A stretch of 37,342 nucleotides of DNA. Origin: Gammaproteobacteria bacterium. GTDB taxonomy: Bacteria > Pseudomonadota > Gammaproteobacteria > SZUA-152. A program made the position numbers and the translations under genes. The notes under the pieces were generated by a model. That model made no database searches, had not been told where the DNA came from, and worked only from the letters and a program-made list of their open reading frames with translations. Numbering within the stretch: position 1 is the first letter of the stretch; the number at the start of each line of letters is the position of its first letter. The stretch lies in assembly GCA_030617485.1 (NCBI GenBank), contig JAUWVK010000001.1, positions 1-37,342 of the forward strand. Reading direction: 5' to 3'. Of this stretch, positions 16,300 to 25,297 are shown piece by piece.

Positions 16300-16845
16300 T
16301 TACTTCCATTCCCTGATCGTCAAATCCGGAAACGCCTGATTGGTGCCAGTAGCAACTCTCAACTCCACGACACGACGCCCTGTGCCAGTGATGACCATCT
16401 GAATCGCTTCGCGTTGAAAATCTGGATCATTGGGAACACGACCAAACAAGGATACCGATAACTCATGCCGGCCGGGTGGTACGTCGTCCCAAAACAGGCG
16501 CTGGCTACCACCCTTCATTAGAGCATCCAGCTCTGCCTCTTCATACTGATGGTAGGAGACTGTACGGCTATCAATATTTAACTGAATAGCTTCTAGTCTA
16601 AAAAAATCACTGTGATCAAGAGACACCAGTACCAGGAGCTGATTTTGGGAAGATAACTCGCGAGATTCTTCCAGGACAGCCATGTCGGCACCCAGAACCA
16701 CTACCTCATTGAGAGCTCGCTCAACCTCTGCATCCAGACGCTTAAAATCAGCCTCAGCGGCAAATACCCCTACCGAGCAAGTTATTATTATTACGCTAAC
16801 TGTCCATGCTGCCAGCACACACCATCTGGGACGAGACTGTTCCAT
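16300..16845 (-). CDS. Secreted protein of unknown function, first gene of the motor cluster
   Basis: I do not recognise a family. With the ATG at 16845 the product is 181 residues: a signal segment ('CVLAAWTVSVIIITCSVGVFAAEA') and then about 150 residues with a helical beginning and a beta-rich end ('LFWDDVPPGRHELSVSLFGRV', trimmed at position), which resembles an Ig-like or carboxypeptidase-regulatory-like sandwich. The open frame reaches 16941; ATG codons at 16869 and 16845 are both possible, and I prefer 16845 because it starts close to the signal peptide and has AAGCGGAA upstream. It precedes the TPR gene by three bases and probably lies next to the main promoter. Confidence 0.7.
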   Translation of the reverse strand: MEQSRPRWCVLAAWTVSVIIITCSVGVFAAEADFKRLDAEVERALNEVVVLGADMAVLEESRELSSQNQLLVLVSLDHSDFFRLEAIQLNIDSRTVSYHQYEEAELDALMKGGSQRLFWDDVPPGRHELSVSLFGRVPNDPDFQREAIQMVITGTGRRVVELRVATGTNQAFPDLTIREWK

Positions 16846-17246
16846 ACTATTCCGCTTGGATTTATACATATACCCTGAGCATACCCCATCGTTCCCGCCA
16901 GCCAAAGCCCACGGATAACCATCAGCCCTGCCATATATCATTACTACAGATATGTTTCACCGAGCCGAAATATTCCATATATTGCCTGAATAATGATATT
17001 TATAGCGTCCTTTATATCGTAAAATCAGGTTTTTCAGCTATTAAGCTCCAAATGGTGGGGCTATGAATGACGAATCACTCGCTGTGAATTTTTGTTGGCC
17101 CCGGTTAAGTAACCAGAAATTTTAAAAGATGGAACTTCTCAGCTCAGGCAAACGTTCCATAAGCTAACCAAAATAAACCCGAATTACCTCCCAAGCTAAA
17201 ACAATAATTAACAACCAAAATACCTAAATGAAGGACAACCGGTCAG
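16846..17246. other. Divergent intergenic region with two short dyads
   Basis: About 400 bases separate the motor cluster from the GGDEF-like gene, and they must carry promoters in both directions. AT-rich segments at about 16940-17040 contain several -10-like boxes on the minus strand (for example TATAAA), without a convincing -35. Two dyads are visible: GGTTA-AG-TAACC at 17103-17114 and ATGGAAC/GTTCCAT at 17129-17135 and 17154-17160, either of which could bind a regulator. I see no gene here. Confidence 0.45.
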
Positions 17247-18779
17247 ATGTACCAGGCAAGTGAAAATAACGGATCTGTTGTGTCCTCCTCAACCCAGAAA
17301 CCGAAACCTCACCGATACACCTTGTCCATCAAGTTCGTTGCCTATATCAGCGCATCAATTATTATCTTCCTGTTCCTGGGCATTACAGCGATCAACCTAA
17401 GCCTGAGTAAAGACCATTATCAGGATTCGAATACCAGGCTTCCTCAATATTTAGTAAGCAAGGCTACTGCTATTGAAACGCAGTTATCGTTGTTTAACCA
17501 AATTCTCAAACACGTTGCTACGCAACCAACCACACAGGATATCCTGGAACATAGAGATGAAGTCGGCGCCCAGGCCTGGGCGATTCAAATGCGACGCTTC
17601 CTGCCTCAGGCGCTGGGGGTTACGTTGCTAACACCGGATGGCAAAGTCCTGGGCGATCCACCGGGTCAACGACTAACCCCGCAATGCCTCACCGACATGT
17701 CTAAAATCAACCAACACGAAGCCACCAAATCACCCGCTGTTCATACAGGTGCTACAGGTGTTATCCATTTTGATCTTACAAGGCACATCTATGATGAGGC
17801 CGAAAATCAAATTGGCATGCTGTTTGTCAGCTTTGGGCTAGACAGTCTTAAGCCGCTACTGGATCAGGAGAATGATGCCGTAGGACGCCTTAGTCTATTA
17901 GATGGTTACGGCAGCATCTTTTTTAACCAGCCTGATAGCTCCAGCGACCCAGGCGATGCCCAAAAAAGTCTGGGAAATATTACCGGTACTGACTGGCAAC
18001 TCAGCCTGACAAAACCAACCAATGGATTACAACCCAGCTTCCTGATCCTGGCCATTTTTAATGCCGTAGCACTGTTATTGACGGTAATCGTTATTGGATT
18101 CCTGGTGCGCTACATCATGCGCTCAATGACAACGGATTTTGAACAGGTAAAATCGTTACTCAATAGCCTGGCAGAAGGGGAACCGCTGGAAGCAGAGTTG
18201 ACTACACCCAGACTGCGTGAGACGGCCGAAGTGTTTCCGGCTATCACACATATCAATCGTAATTTCGATAAAAAACAACAACTGCTAGAACATCAGGAAC
18301 TCAACGACAACCTCACAGGCTTATCCAATCGACGACAATTCAACATTGAGTTCGCTCGCGCCTATGACTTCGCCCGTCGCGGCACGCCAGTGTGCGTAGT
18401 CCTTATGCGGATTACGAACCTTGAAAAACTCGACCAGAACCAGGCCAATCAGGTGGTAAAAGTTCTGAGCAAAACTCTAAAAGAACATTCCCGAAAAGTT
18501 GATCTCACTGCACGGCTGGATTACGGCGAGTTCGCTTTACTCATGTTCGGAGCTAGCCCAGAAGGCACCGCACCGTGTCTGGAACGCCTGTGCCGTTCCT
18601 TCCGCAAGCACCAAATGGAACACCCGGTTATTCCCAAAGAAAACATTTGCCCGCTTTATTGTGGCTACACCAGGATACATGCACATCGCGATAAAAATGC
18701 TGCTGTTGTTCTGAAACGGGCTGAAACCGCGCTTGCCGAAGCACAAGAGTCCTCGGACCGCCACATAATTAGTGCATGA
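17247..18779 (+). CDS. Membrane receptor with periplasmic sensor and degenerate GGDEF domain
   Basis: The 510-residue protein has membrane helices at about 29-50 and 264-287 flanking a periplasmic sensor region of about 210 residues (Cache-like in size), a HAMP-like linker (about 290-345) and a C-terminal GGDEF-fold domain (about 350-505). The family entry motif 'DNLTGLSNRR' (354-363) is present. The metal-binding 'DIDxFK' region reads 'RITNLEK', and GGDEF reads DYGEF (425-429). Both metal-ligand Asp residues and the first Gly pair are changed, so I infer no diguanylate cyclase activity; a binding or signalling role is likelier. The ATG follows AAGGA at 11 bases. The stop overlaps the start of the pentapeptide gene. 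Confidence 0.87.
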   Translation: MYQASENNGSVVSSSTQKPKPHRYTLSIKFVAYISASIIIFLFLGITAINLSLSKDHYQDSNTRLPQYLVSKATAIETQLSLFNQILKHVATQPTTQDILEHRDEVGAQAWAIQMRRFLPQALGVTLLTPDGKVLGDPPGQRLTPQCLTDMSKINQHEATKSPAVHTGATGVIHFDLTRHIYDEAENQIGMLFVSFGLDSLKPLLDQENDAVGRLSLLDGYGSIFFNQPDSSSDPGDAQKSLGNITGTDWQLSLTKPTNGLQPSFLILAIFNAVALLLTVIVIGFLVRYIMRSMTTDFEQVKSLLNSLAEGEPLEAELTTPRLRETAEVFPAITHINRNFDKKQQLLEHQELNDNLTGLSNRRQFNIEFARAYDFARRGTPVCVVLMRITNLEKLDQNQANQVVKVLSKTLKEHSRKVDLTARLDYGEFALLMFGASPEGTAPCLERLCRSFRKHQMEHPVIPKENICPLYCGYTRIHAHRDKNAAVVLKRAETALAEAQESSDRHIISA

Positions 18780-19077
18780 GCATCAAAGAATGATAATTAT
18801 TTTCGACCGCAAGGGACTTAGCCAGCTACTCAGTCTGGATGCTAGCAGCCTCCAGGGTGCAGACCTCCGTAACGCACAATTGGAAAATGCCAATCTGGTG
18901 CAGTTCGATCTCAGTGGTGCCAACTTGCAAAATGCCAACCTCGTGGGCGCTGACCTACGTCTAACAAACCTGAGTAACGCCGATCTTCGGGGGGCTAATC
19001 TCACCGGTGCAGATCTCACTGGTGCCATTCTGAAAAATACAAAGTTGGATGACACCCTTCTTGATGATGGTTTCTAA
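18772..19077 (+). CDS. Pentapeptide-repeat protein
   Basis: After about 25 ordinary residues the 101-residue product is made of roughly 13 pentapeptides of the A(D/N)LxX type ('GADLRNAQLENANL', 'GADLRLTNLSNADLRGANL'), which fold into a right-handed quadrilateral beta-helix. Functions in the family vary (gyrase protection, membrane association, scaffolds) and cannot be chosen here. The frame starts with GTG at 18772, overlapping the GGDEF-like gene by eight bases; ATG at 18790 is an alternative and neither has a strong ribosome site, suggesting translational coupling to the upstream gene. It is unusually short for the family. Confidence 0.8.
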   Translation: MHEHQRMIIIFDRKGLSQLLSLDASSLQGADLRNAQLENANLVQFDLSGANLQNANLVGADLRLTNLSNADLRGANLTGADLTGAILKNTKLDDTLLDDGF

Positions 19078-19105
19078 TATCAATCAACCTGCTAACAACC
19101 AGGCA

Positions 19106-20044
19106 TCATTTTTTAGCCACAACCTTTGGCCATAACCAGGCCGCTCCACGCACGCCACTGGAATCACCGTGTTTGGGTGGTAGCAATCGAGTCCGCACCA
19201 CTTCGCCATCCACTCCTGCCGAAAATACATATTCTCCCCACAACCTGGGCACCGAATAATAAAGACGCTGAATGTTCGAAAGACCACCGCCCAGCACAAT
19301 AATTTCTGGATCCAGCAGATTAATCACTGAAGCCAGCGCCTTTGCCATACGCCGTTCATAACGTTGCAATGTCGCTTCAGCAGCATCACACCCCTGCTGC
19401 ACCTGATCCTCGGCCAGAGTCACAATGCTTGGCACATCAAGCTTTTCGCCAGCAACTGTTTCATGATCCAACGCCAAACCCGGGCCGGAAAGAAACGTTT
19501 CGATACAACCAAACTTACCGCAATAACAGGAAGGACCCGGTAATTCTTCCGGCTGCGGCCACGGCAGGGGATTGTGGCCCCACTCACCAGTAATGGCATT
19601 GGGCCCGCTGAGCAATTGACCACGCACCACCACACCGCCACCTGTACCGGTTCCCACAATCACCCCAAAAACAACCGCAGCACCCGCTGCTGCACCATCG
19701 GTAGCCTCGGACAAGGCAAAACAATCAGCATCATTGGCCAGCCTCACCGGTCGCTGCAGGGCAGCTTCTAAATCTGCCTGCAATGGCTTGCCGTTAAGGC
19801 ACACGCTATTGGCATTTTTGAGAAGGCCGGTTCCCGGGGCTATGGCGCCGGGCAACCCTACCCCGACACTGCCGGTTTTCCCTGTCTCCGTTTCCAGCTG
19901 CAATACCAGATTTGCAACTGCGCCAACAATTCCTGTGTAATCAGATTCAGGGGTATCCACCCGTCGGCGGGTTAACATTTCACCAGCGTGATCCAAAGCA
20001 ATCGCTTCAATTTTAGTACCACCGAGATCAACACCAATCCTCAT
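19106..20044 (-). CDS. mak: Fructokinase (ROK family)
   Basis: The 312-residue ROK-family sugar kinase closely follows E. coli Mak/YajF along its length: 'MRIGVDLGGTK' phosphate-binding start, 'RLANDADCFALSEA' with catalytic Asp105, 'GEWGHNPLPW', and the zinc site formed by His157 and 'CYCGKFGCIETF' (Cys173, 175, 180). 'GGGLSNIQRLY' and 'KHGDSSGVRGAAWLWP' at the C-terminus are typical of Mak. It phosphorylates fructose, and to a lesser degree other hexoses, with ATP. It is divergent from ampD, with 91 bases between starts, and convergent with the pentapeptide gene. Confidence 0.92.
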   Translation of the reverse strand: MRIGVDLGGTKIEAIALDHAGEMLTRRRVDTPESDYTGIVGAVANLVLQLETETGKTGSVGVGLPGAIAPGTGLLKNANSVCLNGKPLQADLEAALQRPVRLANDADCFALSEATDGAAAGAAVVFGVIVGTGTGGGVVVRGQLLSGPNAITGEWGHNPLPWPQPEELPGPSCYCGKFGCIETFLSGPGLALDHETVAGEKLDVPSIVTLAEDQVQQGCDAAEATLQRYERRMAKALASVINLLDPEIIVLGGGLSNIQRLYYSVPRLWGEYVFSAGVDGEVVRTRLLPPKHGDSSGVRGAAWLWPKVVAKK

Positions 20045-20135
20045 TACCCTTCACCCTTTTATCCATACTCTTGCAAACTTCACCACCCGAGATCCAACGC
20101 TCGACAGAAAGCATCCGTTACTAGACACTACCCTC

Positions 20136-20684
20136 ATGCATATCGACACACAAACGGGGTTGCTCGCCGAAGCTCGTCAGCTACCTTCACCTAACTGTGA
20201 TCAACGACCCGCCGACACCACGATAGACTTGCTGGTTATCCACGCCATTAGTCTGCCTGAAGGTGAATTTGGTGGCCCATGGATTGACCAACTATTCTGT
20301 AATGAACTCGACGTTTCTGACCACGATGAATTCAATAAGATATGCGATCTAAAAGTATCGTCACATATTCTCATCCGACGAGATGGAGGGCTAGTGCAAT
20401 ATGTGCCTTTCCACCATCGCGCCTGGCATGCAGGAGAATCAAAGTTTGAAAGTCGCGAACGCTGTAATGATTTTTCGATTGGGGTTGAGCTGGAAGGCTG
20501 TGATGATCAAGCCTTTAACGATATTCAGTACCAACGGTTATCTGAACTCACAAACGAATTAATAAAACATTATCCAGGCATTACTCAGGAACGTATCACG
20601 GGCCACAGTGATATTGCACCAGGTCGCAAAACTGACCCCGGGCCTTTGTTTAACTGGAAAGAGTTTCGCCGTTTACTTGGTTGA
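20136..20684 (+). CDS. ampD: 1,6-anhydro-N-acetylmuramyl-L-alanine amidase AmpD
   Basis: The 182-residue zinc amidase has almost the length of E. coli AmpD (183). 'LLVIHAISLPEGEFGGPWID', 'HAGESKFESRERCNDFSIG' and 'GHSDIAPGRKTDPG' are signature blocks; the zinc ligands should be His36, His157 and Asp167. It cleaves the stem peptide from anhydro-muropeptides in the cytoplasm during wall recycling, and its loss induces AmpC beta-lactamase in species with AmpR. No ampE follows, unlike in enterobacteria: the next gene is on the other strand. Confidence 0.95.
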   Translation: MHIDTQTGLLAEARQLPSPNCDQRPADTTIDLLVIHAISLPEGEFGGPWIDQLFCNELDVSDHDEFNKICDLKVSSHILIRRDGGLVQYVPFHHRAWHAGESKFESRERCNDFSIGVELEGCDDQAFNDIQYQRLSELTNELIKHYPGITQERITGHSDIAPGRKTDPGPLFNWKEFRRLLG

Positions 20685-20743
20685 ATCTAGCTTGAGGAAA
20701 TTTTCAATGTCCGCTTTGCAGCGATGGTAGTCATTCATTCCTA

Positions 20744-21013
20744 TTAGGACATAACTCCGATAAATTGAGGCCTGTTACTTTTATTGCGGTTGCCATTAGA
20801 CCCTTGCCCGGTTGTTTTTTGTCGGACAAGGCTGACATTTTTAGCAATTAAGCCCTTTTTGTCGGGATAACACTCAAACTCAACAGTTGTACCTGCCTTT
20901 AAATATTGGCATCGGATAAGGTCTGATTTACGAACCATTATGTCTGGGCCAGATCCATTATCAAGAAATCCATACTCTTTTTCTTTTAGCCACTTTTTAA
21001 CAACTGCTTGCAT
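20744..21013 (-). CDS. Cold-shock-domain-like protein
   Basis: The 89-residue protein has a divergent cold-shock fold over residues 1-65: 'KWLKEKEYGFLDNGSGPDI' replaces the usual 'KWFNxxKGFGFI' RNP-1 region, 'IMVRKSDL' stands for RNP-2 (VFVHxSxI, with Arg in place of His), and 'GTTVEFECYPDKKGLIAKNV' is the strand 4-5 segment. A polar Gly/Asn/Arg tail of about 20 residues follows. It probably binds single-stranded RNA or DNA. ATG at 21013 has AGAGGT upstream. It stands alone between ampD and an unknown membrane protein. Confidence 0.82.
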   Translation of the reverse strand: MQAVVKKWLKEKEYGFLDNGSGPDIMVRKSDLIRCQYLKAGTTVEFECYPDKKGLIAKNVSLVRQKTTGQGSNGNRNKSNRPQFIGVMS

Positions 21014-21078
21014 TTTTTACCTCTGCTTTTATAAACGTAAATTTATTCCAATGTCTGCTGTCAGCGTAAAACAGTCGT

Positions 21079-21675
21079 TCAGTGCTTATCCAGCAACCCG
21101 GTTTTTGCTTTTTTATATACTGAAACACTCAGCACGCCTTCTTCACTCAGACGCCTTAACATTTTCATTTCGCCAGCCAACTGGTTATTGGTTGATATAA
21201 CCAGGCCTTCACGGGAAGATTGAATGAGCTCCTCCAGCTTATTAACAAAATTATTAAATACTTTTTTTGATGGATTATTGATAGCCAGCTCAATAAGGGG
21301 AATATTTGCACTACGTGAATGAAAAATTTGCTTCCGAGAAGTATCTTTATACGCTTTAAAAAAACAACCTGCGCTCACAGCCAAACCTACGATGGAAACC
21401 GAAGCCATGTAAAGCGTCGACTCATCAAGTATGGGTAAAAACATCAAACACAATGCCATCGACAGAATCGCAGCCAATCCAGCAACAAACCATTTCCAGC
21501 CAAGAATTGTTTTTTGTTGGCTTGTTTCCTCAAGCGCAAGAAGGTCAATAATGTACTTTGTTCTGTGGGGCTTGGCTTTTTTCTCTACATGCAATTCACG
21601 TCCATTGAGAAGCTTTACTTTCACACCAAATCCTGGCGCCCACCGTTGATGAATTGCTATAAAATCGTCAGCCAT
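21079..21675 (-). CDS. Membrane protein of unknown function with two helices
   Basis: With the ATG at 21675 the product is 198 residues: a soluble basic N-terminal part of about 57 residues, two adjacent membrane helices at about 58-80 and 87-107, and a C-terminal cytoplasmic-type helical domain of about 90 residues ('NKLEELIQSSREGLVIS'). I recognise no family. The frame extends to 21705, but the chosen ATG has AAGAAG about eight bases upstream. It is followed by the cold-shock-like gene after 65 bases on the same strand, and lies downstream of argH with two dyads between. Confidence 0.7.
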   Translation of the reverse strand: MADDFIAIHQRWAPGFGVKVKLLNGRELHVEKKAKPHRTKYIIDLLALEETSQQKTILGWKWFVAGLAAILSMALCLMFLPILDESTLYMASVSIVGLAVSAGCFFKAYKDTSRKQIFHSRSANIPLIELAINNPSKKVFNNFVNKLEELIQSSREGLVISTNNQLAGEMKMLRRLSEEGVLSVSVYKKAKTGLLDKH

Positions 21676-21788
21676 GTCGTTTCTTCTTGTAGATACCCCC
21701 TGCAAATACCGTATCGTCCAAAGACCTTCAACCTACAGCCCTATTCTGTGTCTGGATTCACATTCATATCAGAAAAATACTGACTGTC

Positions 21789-21808
21789 GCTGACTATGAA
21801 TAGTCAGC
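21789..21808 (-). terminator. Possible terminator hairpin downstream of argH
   Basis: GCTGACTA and TAGTCAGC form a perfect 8-bp stem with a TGAA/TTCA loop. On the minus strand a run of five T lies 11 bases after the stem, farther than usual. It is a candidate end for the argH transcript, or an operator for the unknown membrane gene. Confidence 0.35.
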
Positions 21809-21832
21809 CCAACAGGAAACACGCGGCGAGCA

Positions 21833-21863
21833 ATAAAATTACCCACCGGTGCACCAATTTTAT
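21833..21863. repeat. 8-bp inverted repeat just after the argH stop
   Basis: ATAAAATT (21833-21840) and AATTTTAT (21856-21863) are exact complements around a 15-base centre that contains the palindrome GGTGCACC. The site begins 14 bases after the argH stop on the minus strand. It may be a weak transcript-end structure or a protein-binding site. Confidence 0.4.
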
Positions 21864-21876
21864 ACAGAACATGATT

Positions 21877-23268
21877 TCAAGCAGAAGCCAACCACTTCCG
21901 TGCGCGCTTCACAGCAGCACGCACTTGTTTAGGTGCGGTACCTCCAAGGTGGTCACGCGCAGCAACAGAACCCTCAAGTGTGAGCACGTCAAACACGTCC
22001 TTATCGATATGTTCGGAAAAACTCTGCAGCTCCTCAAGTGACATCTCGGACAAATCCCGATTGCTGTCCACACCCAACCGCACGGCCTTGCCGACGACTT
22101 CATGCGCATCCCGAAACGGCACGCCCTGCCGCACCAGATAATCTGCCAGATCGGTTGCGGTTGAAAAACCACTAGCCGCTGCTGCGCGCATGTTGTCATG
22201 TTTAGCCGTGATCGCCGGAATCATATCGGCGTACACCCGCAGGCTGGCCTTGAGATTATCGACAGTATCAAACAAGGGTTCCTTATCTTCCTGATTATCC
22301 TTGTTGTAAGCTAGAGGCTGTCCTTTCATCAACGTTAGCAGGCTAATCAGATTACCGTTAATACGTCCTGTCTTACCCCGCACCAATTCAGGTACATCGG
22401 GATTTTTCTTCTGCGGCATAATAGAAGAGCCCGTGCAAAAGCTATCACCCAGTTCGACAAAATTAAATTGAGCTGAGGCCCACAAAATAAGCTCTTCAGA
22501 AAACCGTGACATGTGCGTCATGGTTAATGCAGCAGCCGACACAAACTCAATGGCAAAATCCCGATCACTCACGGCATCCAGCGAATTTTCAGAAACCTCA
22601 TCAAAGCCCAGCAACATAGCGGTGTATTTTCTGTCGATAGGATAGGAAGTTCCCGCCAATGCCGCTGCTCCTAATGGCAATACATTAATCCGTTTGGCGC
22701 AGTCGCTCAGGCGACCAGCGTCCCGTTTTAACATTTCAAACCAGGCCAATAAATGATGACCAAAAGTTACAGGCTGAGCAGTTTGCAAATGGGTAAAGCC
22801 TGGCATGATGGTATCGGCTTCCTGATTGGCAAGATCAACCAGTGCTGTTTGCAAGCGTTTAAGCTCAGAAAGAATCTCGTTTAACTCATCCCGCAAGTAA
22901 AGTCTGATGTCAGTCGCTACCTGATCATTGCGCGACCTACCCGTGTGCAGTTTTTTACCCACATCACCAATGCGCTCGATCAGCCGCGCTTCTATATTCA
23001 TATGCACATCTTCAAGAGCGATAGACCAATCAAACTTACCTTGCTCAATCTCTTCTTTAATAGCACCCAAACCCTCAACGATGGTTTCACTCTCGGCCAT
23101 AGTCAGCACCGCCACATGCGCTAACATTTGCGCATGAGCAATAGAGCCTCTTATATCGTGGGCATAAAGACGTTTATCGAAAGTCACCGATGCCGTGAAA
23201 GCTTCAACAAAAGCATCGGTGGGCTCAGTAAAACGGCCGCCCCAGGGTTTTTCCACATCCTTACTCAT
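21877..23268 (-). CDS. argH: Argininosuccinate lyase
   Basis: The 463-residue protein has the normal length for ArgH. It carries '[13 protein letters not shown]', '[16 protein letters not shown]' with catalytic His160, and the fumarase/aspartase superfamily signature '[12 protein letters not shown]' with catalytic Ser281/282. It splits argininosuccinate to arginine and fumarate, the last step of arginine synthesis. It is divergent from algZ across 122 bases, the same arrangement as in Pseudomonas. The start is ATG at 23268, with TAGGA eight bases upstream. Confidence 0.97.
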   Translation of the reverse strand: MSKDVEKPWGGRFTEPTDAFVEAFTASVTFDKRLYAHDIRGSIAHAQMLAHVAVLTMAESETIVEGLGAIKEEIEQGKFDWSIALEDVHMNIEARLIERIGDVGKKLHTGRSRNDQVATDIRLYLRDELNEILSELKRLQTALVDLANQEADTIMPGFTHLQTAQPVTFGHHLLAWFEMLKRDAGRLSDCAKRINVLPLGAAALAGTSYPIDRKYTAMLLGFDEVSENSLDAVSDRDFAIEFVSAAALTMTHMSRFSEELILWASAQFNFVELGDSFCTGSSIMPQKKNPDVPELVRGKTGRINGNLISLLTLMKGQPLAYNKDNQEDKEPLFDTVDNLKASLRVYADMIPAITAKHDNMRAAAASGFSTATDLADYLVRQGVPFRDAHEVVGKAVRLGVDSNRDLSEMSLEELQSFSEHIDKDVFDVLTLEGSVAARDHLGGTAPKQVRAAVKRARKWLASA

Positions 23269-23314
23269 AATTGTCCTAATCCACTAAATTCCTAATTAGT
23301 TCAAGATGATGCGC

Positions 23315-23320
23315 AGTATA
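23315..23320 (-). promoter_or_regulatory. Possible -10 element for argH
   Basis: On the minus strand TATACT lies about 47 bases before the argH ATG. A matching -35 is poor, so this is tentative. The same 122-base gap must also drive algZ. Confidence 0.3.
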
Positions 23321-23390
23321 GACGATAATCTCCTGAAGCCGTAAGAATAATGGCTCCACTGGGCCTGCTTCGCTACACTTAAGCTCCATA

Positions 23391-24491
23391 ATGACCAAAC
23401 ATAACCAAAACGCCACTCCGCAAAACAGCCCTCAAGCAGATAATTTTTTTCTGCCGGATTTTTGCAGCGTACGCATGGTGTTTGCCGTTGTAATCATTAG
23501 CGAACTGCTGGCAATCCTGCTCACACTAGCCCCACTAAAAAGTAGCGGCGATCGCTGGAACAATCTCAGCATTATTTCCCTGTTCGTGCAGTGGGTCGGG
23601 CTCAGCAGCGCAGGCCTACTTTGCATCACACGTAGCCGCCTGGCGCGCATGTCAGAAAAATGGGCGGCCATTAGCAGCTATTGCTTATTATTGCTGACCA
23701 CGCTGGTCATCACAGCATTGGCATTCCTGGTTGGAGCAGGCTTTAATCTGGAACACTGGTCAGCAGATTTCTGGCGTCCCACTGACTGGCAATGGTCATT
23801 ATTACTCAGAAACCTCAGCATCAGCGCTATCGTCAGCATTGTTGTATTACGTTACTTTTATATCACTCATCAGTGGGAGCAAAATGTAAGGGCTGAGGCG
23901 CAAGCTCGCTTACAGGCTCTGCAATCACGCATACGCCCACACTTTTTATTTAACAGTCTAAACACCATTGCCAGCCTGACCCAGATTAATGCCGACCAGG
24001 CCGAAACTGCGGTGGAAAACCTGGCAGACCTGTTTCGCAACAATCTAGCTGATGCCAGCACACATATCACACTCGCCGAAGAACTGGTTCTTTCCCAACG
24101 TTATCTGGATATTGAAAAATTACGCCTTGGCTCTCGCCTTAATTTACGTTGGAGTGTTGAAGAATTACCTACCGATGCTTATGTACCACGACTCATGCTG
24201 CAACCCTTACTGGAGAACGCCATCTATCATGGCATCGAACCTATGGCCAACGGCGGCACCATCGGTGTTGATGGACATGTTTATGAAAATGCTATTTACA
24301 TTAGCATCAGTAACCCGATAGCAAATGAAAACAATTCGGAACAACGCCAGGGTAATCAAATTGCACAGGACAATGTACGTCAGCGCCTGGCTGCAATTTA
24401 TGGGGAAGCCGGTAAACTCAAGGTACAGGAAAGCGAGGAAGACTATATTATTACTCTGATTTTCCCTTACCGGAAAAATTTAGCGGAGTAG
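23391..24491 (+). CDS. algZ: LytS/AlgZ-family sensor histidine kinase
   Basis: The 366-residue protein has four membrane helices (about 29-48, 59-79, 92-116, 136-156) followed by a His_kinase domain of the LytS/YehU type: 'RIRPHFLFNSLNTIASL' with likely phospho-His184, and 'LMLQPLLENAIYHGIEP' as N-box of the ATPase. In Pseudomonas, AlgZ (FimS) works with AlgR to control alginate, type IV pili and virulence. The flanking argH and algR genes give the same gene order, which supports the name. It precedes the regulator gene by 40 bases. Confidence 0.9.
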   Translation: MTKHNQNATPQNSPQADNFFLPDFCSVRMVFAVVIISELLAILLTLAPLKSSGDRWNNLSIISLFVQWVGLSSAGLLCITRSRLARMSEKWAAISSYCLLLLTTLVITALAFLVGAGFNLEHWSADFWRPTDWQWSLLLRNLSISAIVSIVVLRYFYITHQWEQNVRAEAQARLQALQSRIRPHFLFNSLNTIASLTQINADQAETAVENLADLFRNNLADASTHITLAEELVLSQRYLDIEKLRLGSRLNLRWSVEELPTDAYVPRLMLQPLLENAIYHGIEPMANGGTIGVDGHVYENAIYISISNPIANENNSEQRQGNQIAQDNVRQRLAAIYGEAGKLKVQESEEDYIITLIFPYRKNLAE

Positions 24492-24531
24492 GAGCCTTCA
24501 GCGGGCAAAAAGCCCTTAGCGAATAAAAAAT

Positions 24532-25275
24532 ATGAAAGTACTCATCGTTGACGACGAACCTCTAGCCCGCACCCGCATGGATCGCCTCCTGGAAGGAATG
24601 GATGATATTGAAATTGTGGGTGAGGCCAAAAATGGTAAAGAAGCCTTACTACGCTCTAGCGTTTTAAACCCCGACATCGTTTTACTCGACATCCGTATGC
24701 CCGGCATGAGCGGACTTGAAACCGCCTCACATCTGGGCAACCTGAAGCACCCACCTGCGGTAATTTTTACCACTGCATTCAGCGAACATGCCCTGGCAGC
24801 CTTTGACGCTAATGCGGTAGATTATTTGCTAAAACCAATACGTAAAGAGCGCCTGGAAGAGGCATTAAGCAAGGCACGAAAAATCAATCGCGCCCAGCTT
24901 ATCGAGATAGGAAAACAGGATCAGGCTAGCCAGACAAGAACTCATATTAGCGCATACATTGGCGGCAATTTACAATTGGTGCCATCCGAGCAGGTTTTTT
25001 ATTTTCAGGCAGAACAAAAATATGTAGTGGTTCGACATCTTGAAGGACAACTGCTTATCGATGATTCACTGAAATCTCTGGAAGAAGAATTCGACCGAAA
25101 CTTTATGCGCATTCATCGTAATTCACTGGTTTCAATTCAACATATTGAGGGACTGGAGCGCGACAGCAGCGGTAAATATCAAATTTACTTTCGCAACATT
25201 GGTGACAAACTGGAAGTCAGCAGACGAACAGTGGCCTCGGTAAGAAAACGGCTAAAAAACCTGGGCAAAGCCTAA
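24532..25275 (+). CDS. algR: LytTR response regulator AlgR
   Basis: The 247-residue regulator has a receiver domain (1-120, acidic pair Asp7/Asp8, phospho-acceptor Asp53, Lys in 'LLKPIRKE') and a C-terminal LytTR DNA-binding domain (about 145-245, 'VFYFQAEQKYVVVRH', 'FMRIHRNSLVSIQHIEGL'). It is the likely partner of the upstream kinase. In Pseudomonas hemC follows algR; here the next gene is a convergent thioredoxin-like gene, so the synteny stops at algR. Confidence 0.92.
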   Translation: MKVLIVDDEPLARTRMDRLLEGMDDIEIVGEAKNGKEALLRSSVLNPDIVLLDIRMPGMSGLETASHLGNLKHPPAVIFTTAFSEHALAAFDANAVDYLLKPIRKERLEEALSKARKINRAQLIEIGKQDQASQTRTHISAYIGGNLQLVPSEQVFYFQAEQKYVVVRHLEGQLLIDDSLKSLEEEFDRNFMRIHRNSLVSIQHIEGLERDSSGKYQIYFRNIGDKLEVSRRTVASVRKRLKNLGKA

Positions 25276-25297
25276 TAACTCTCCTCAATATTTTTTG

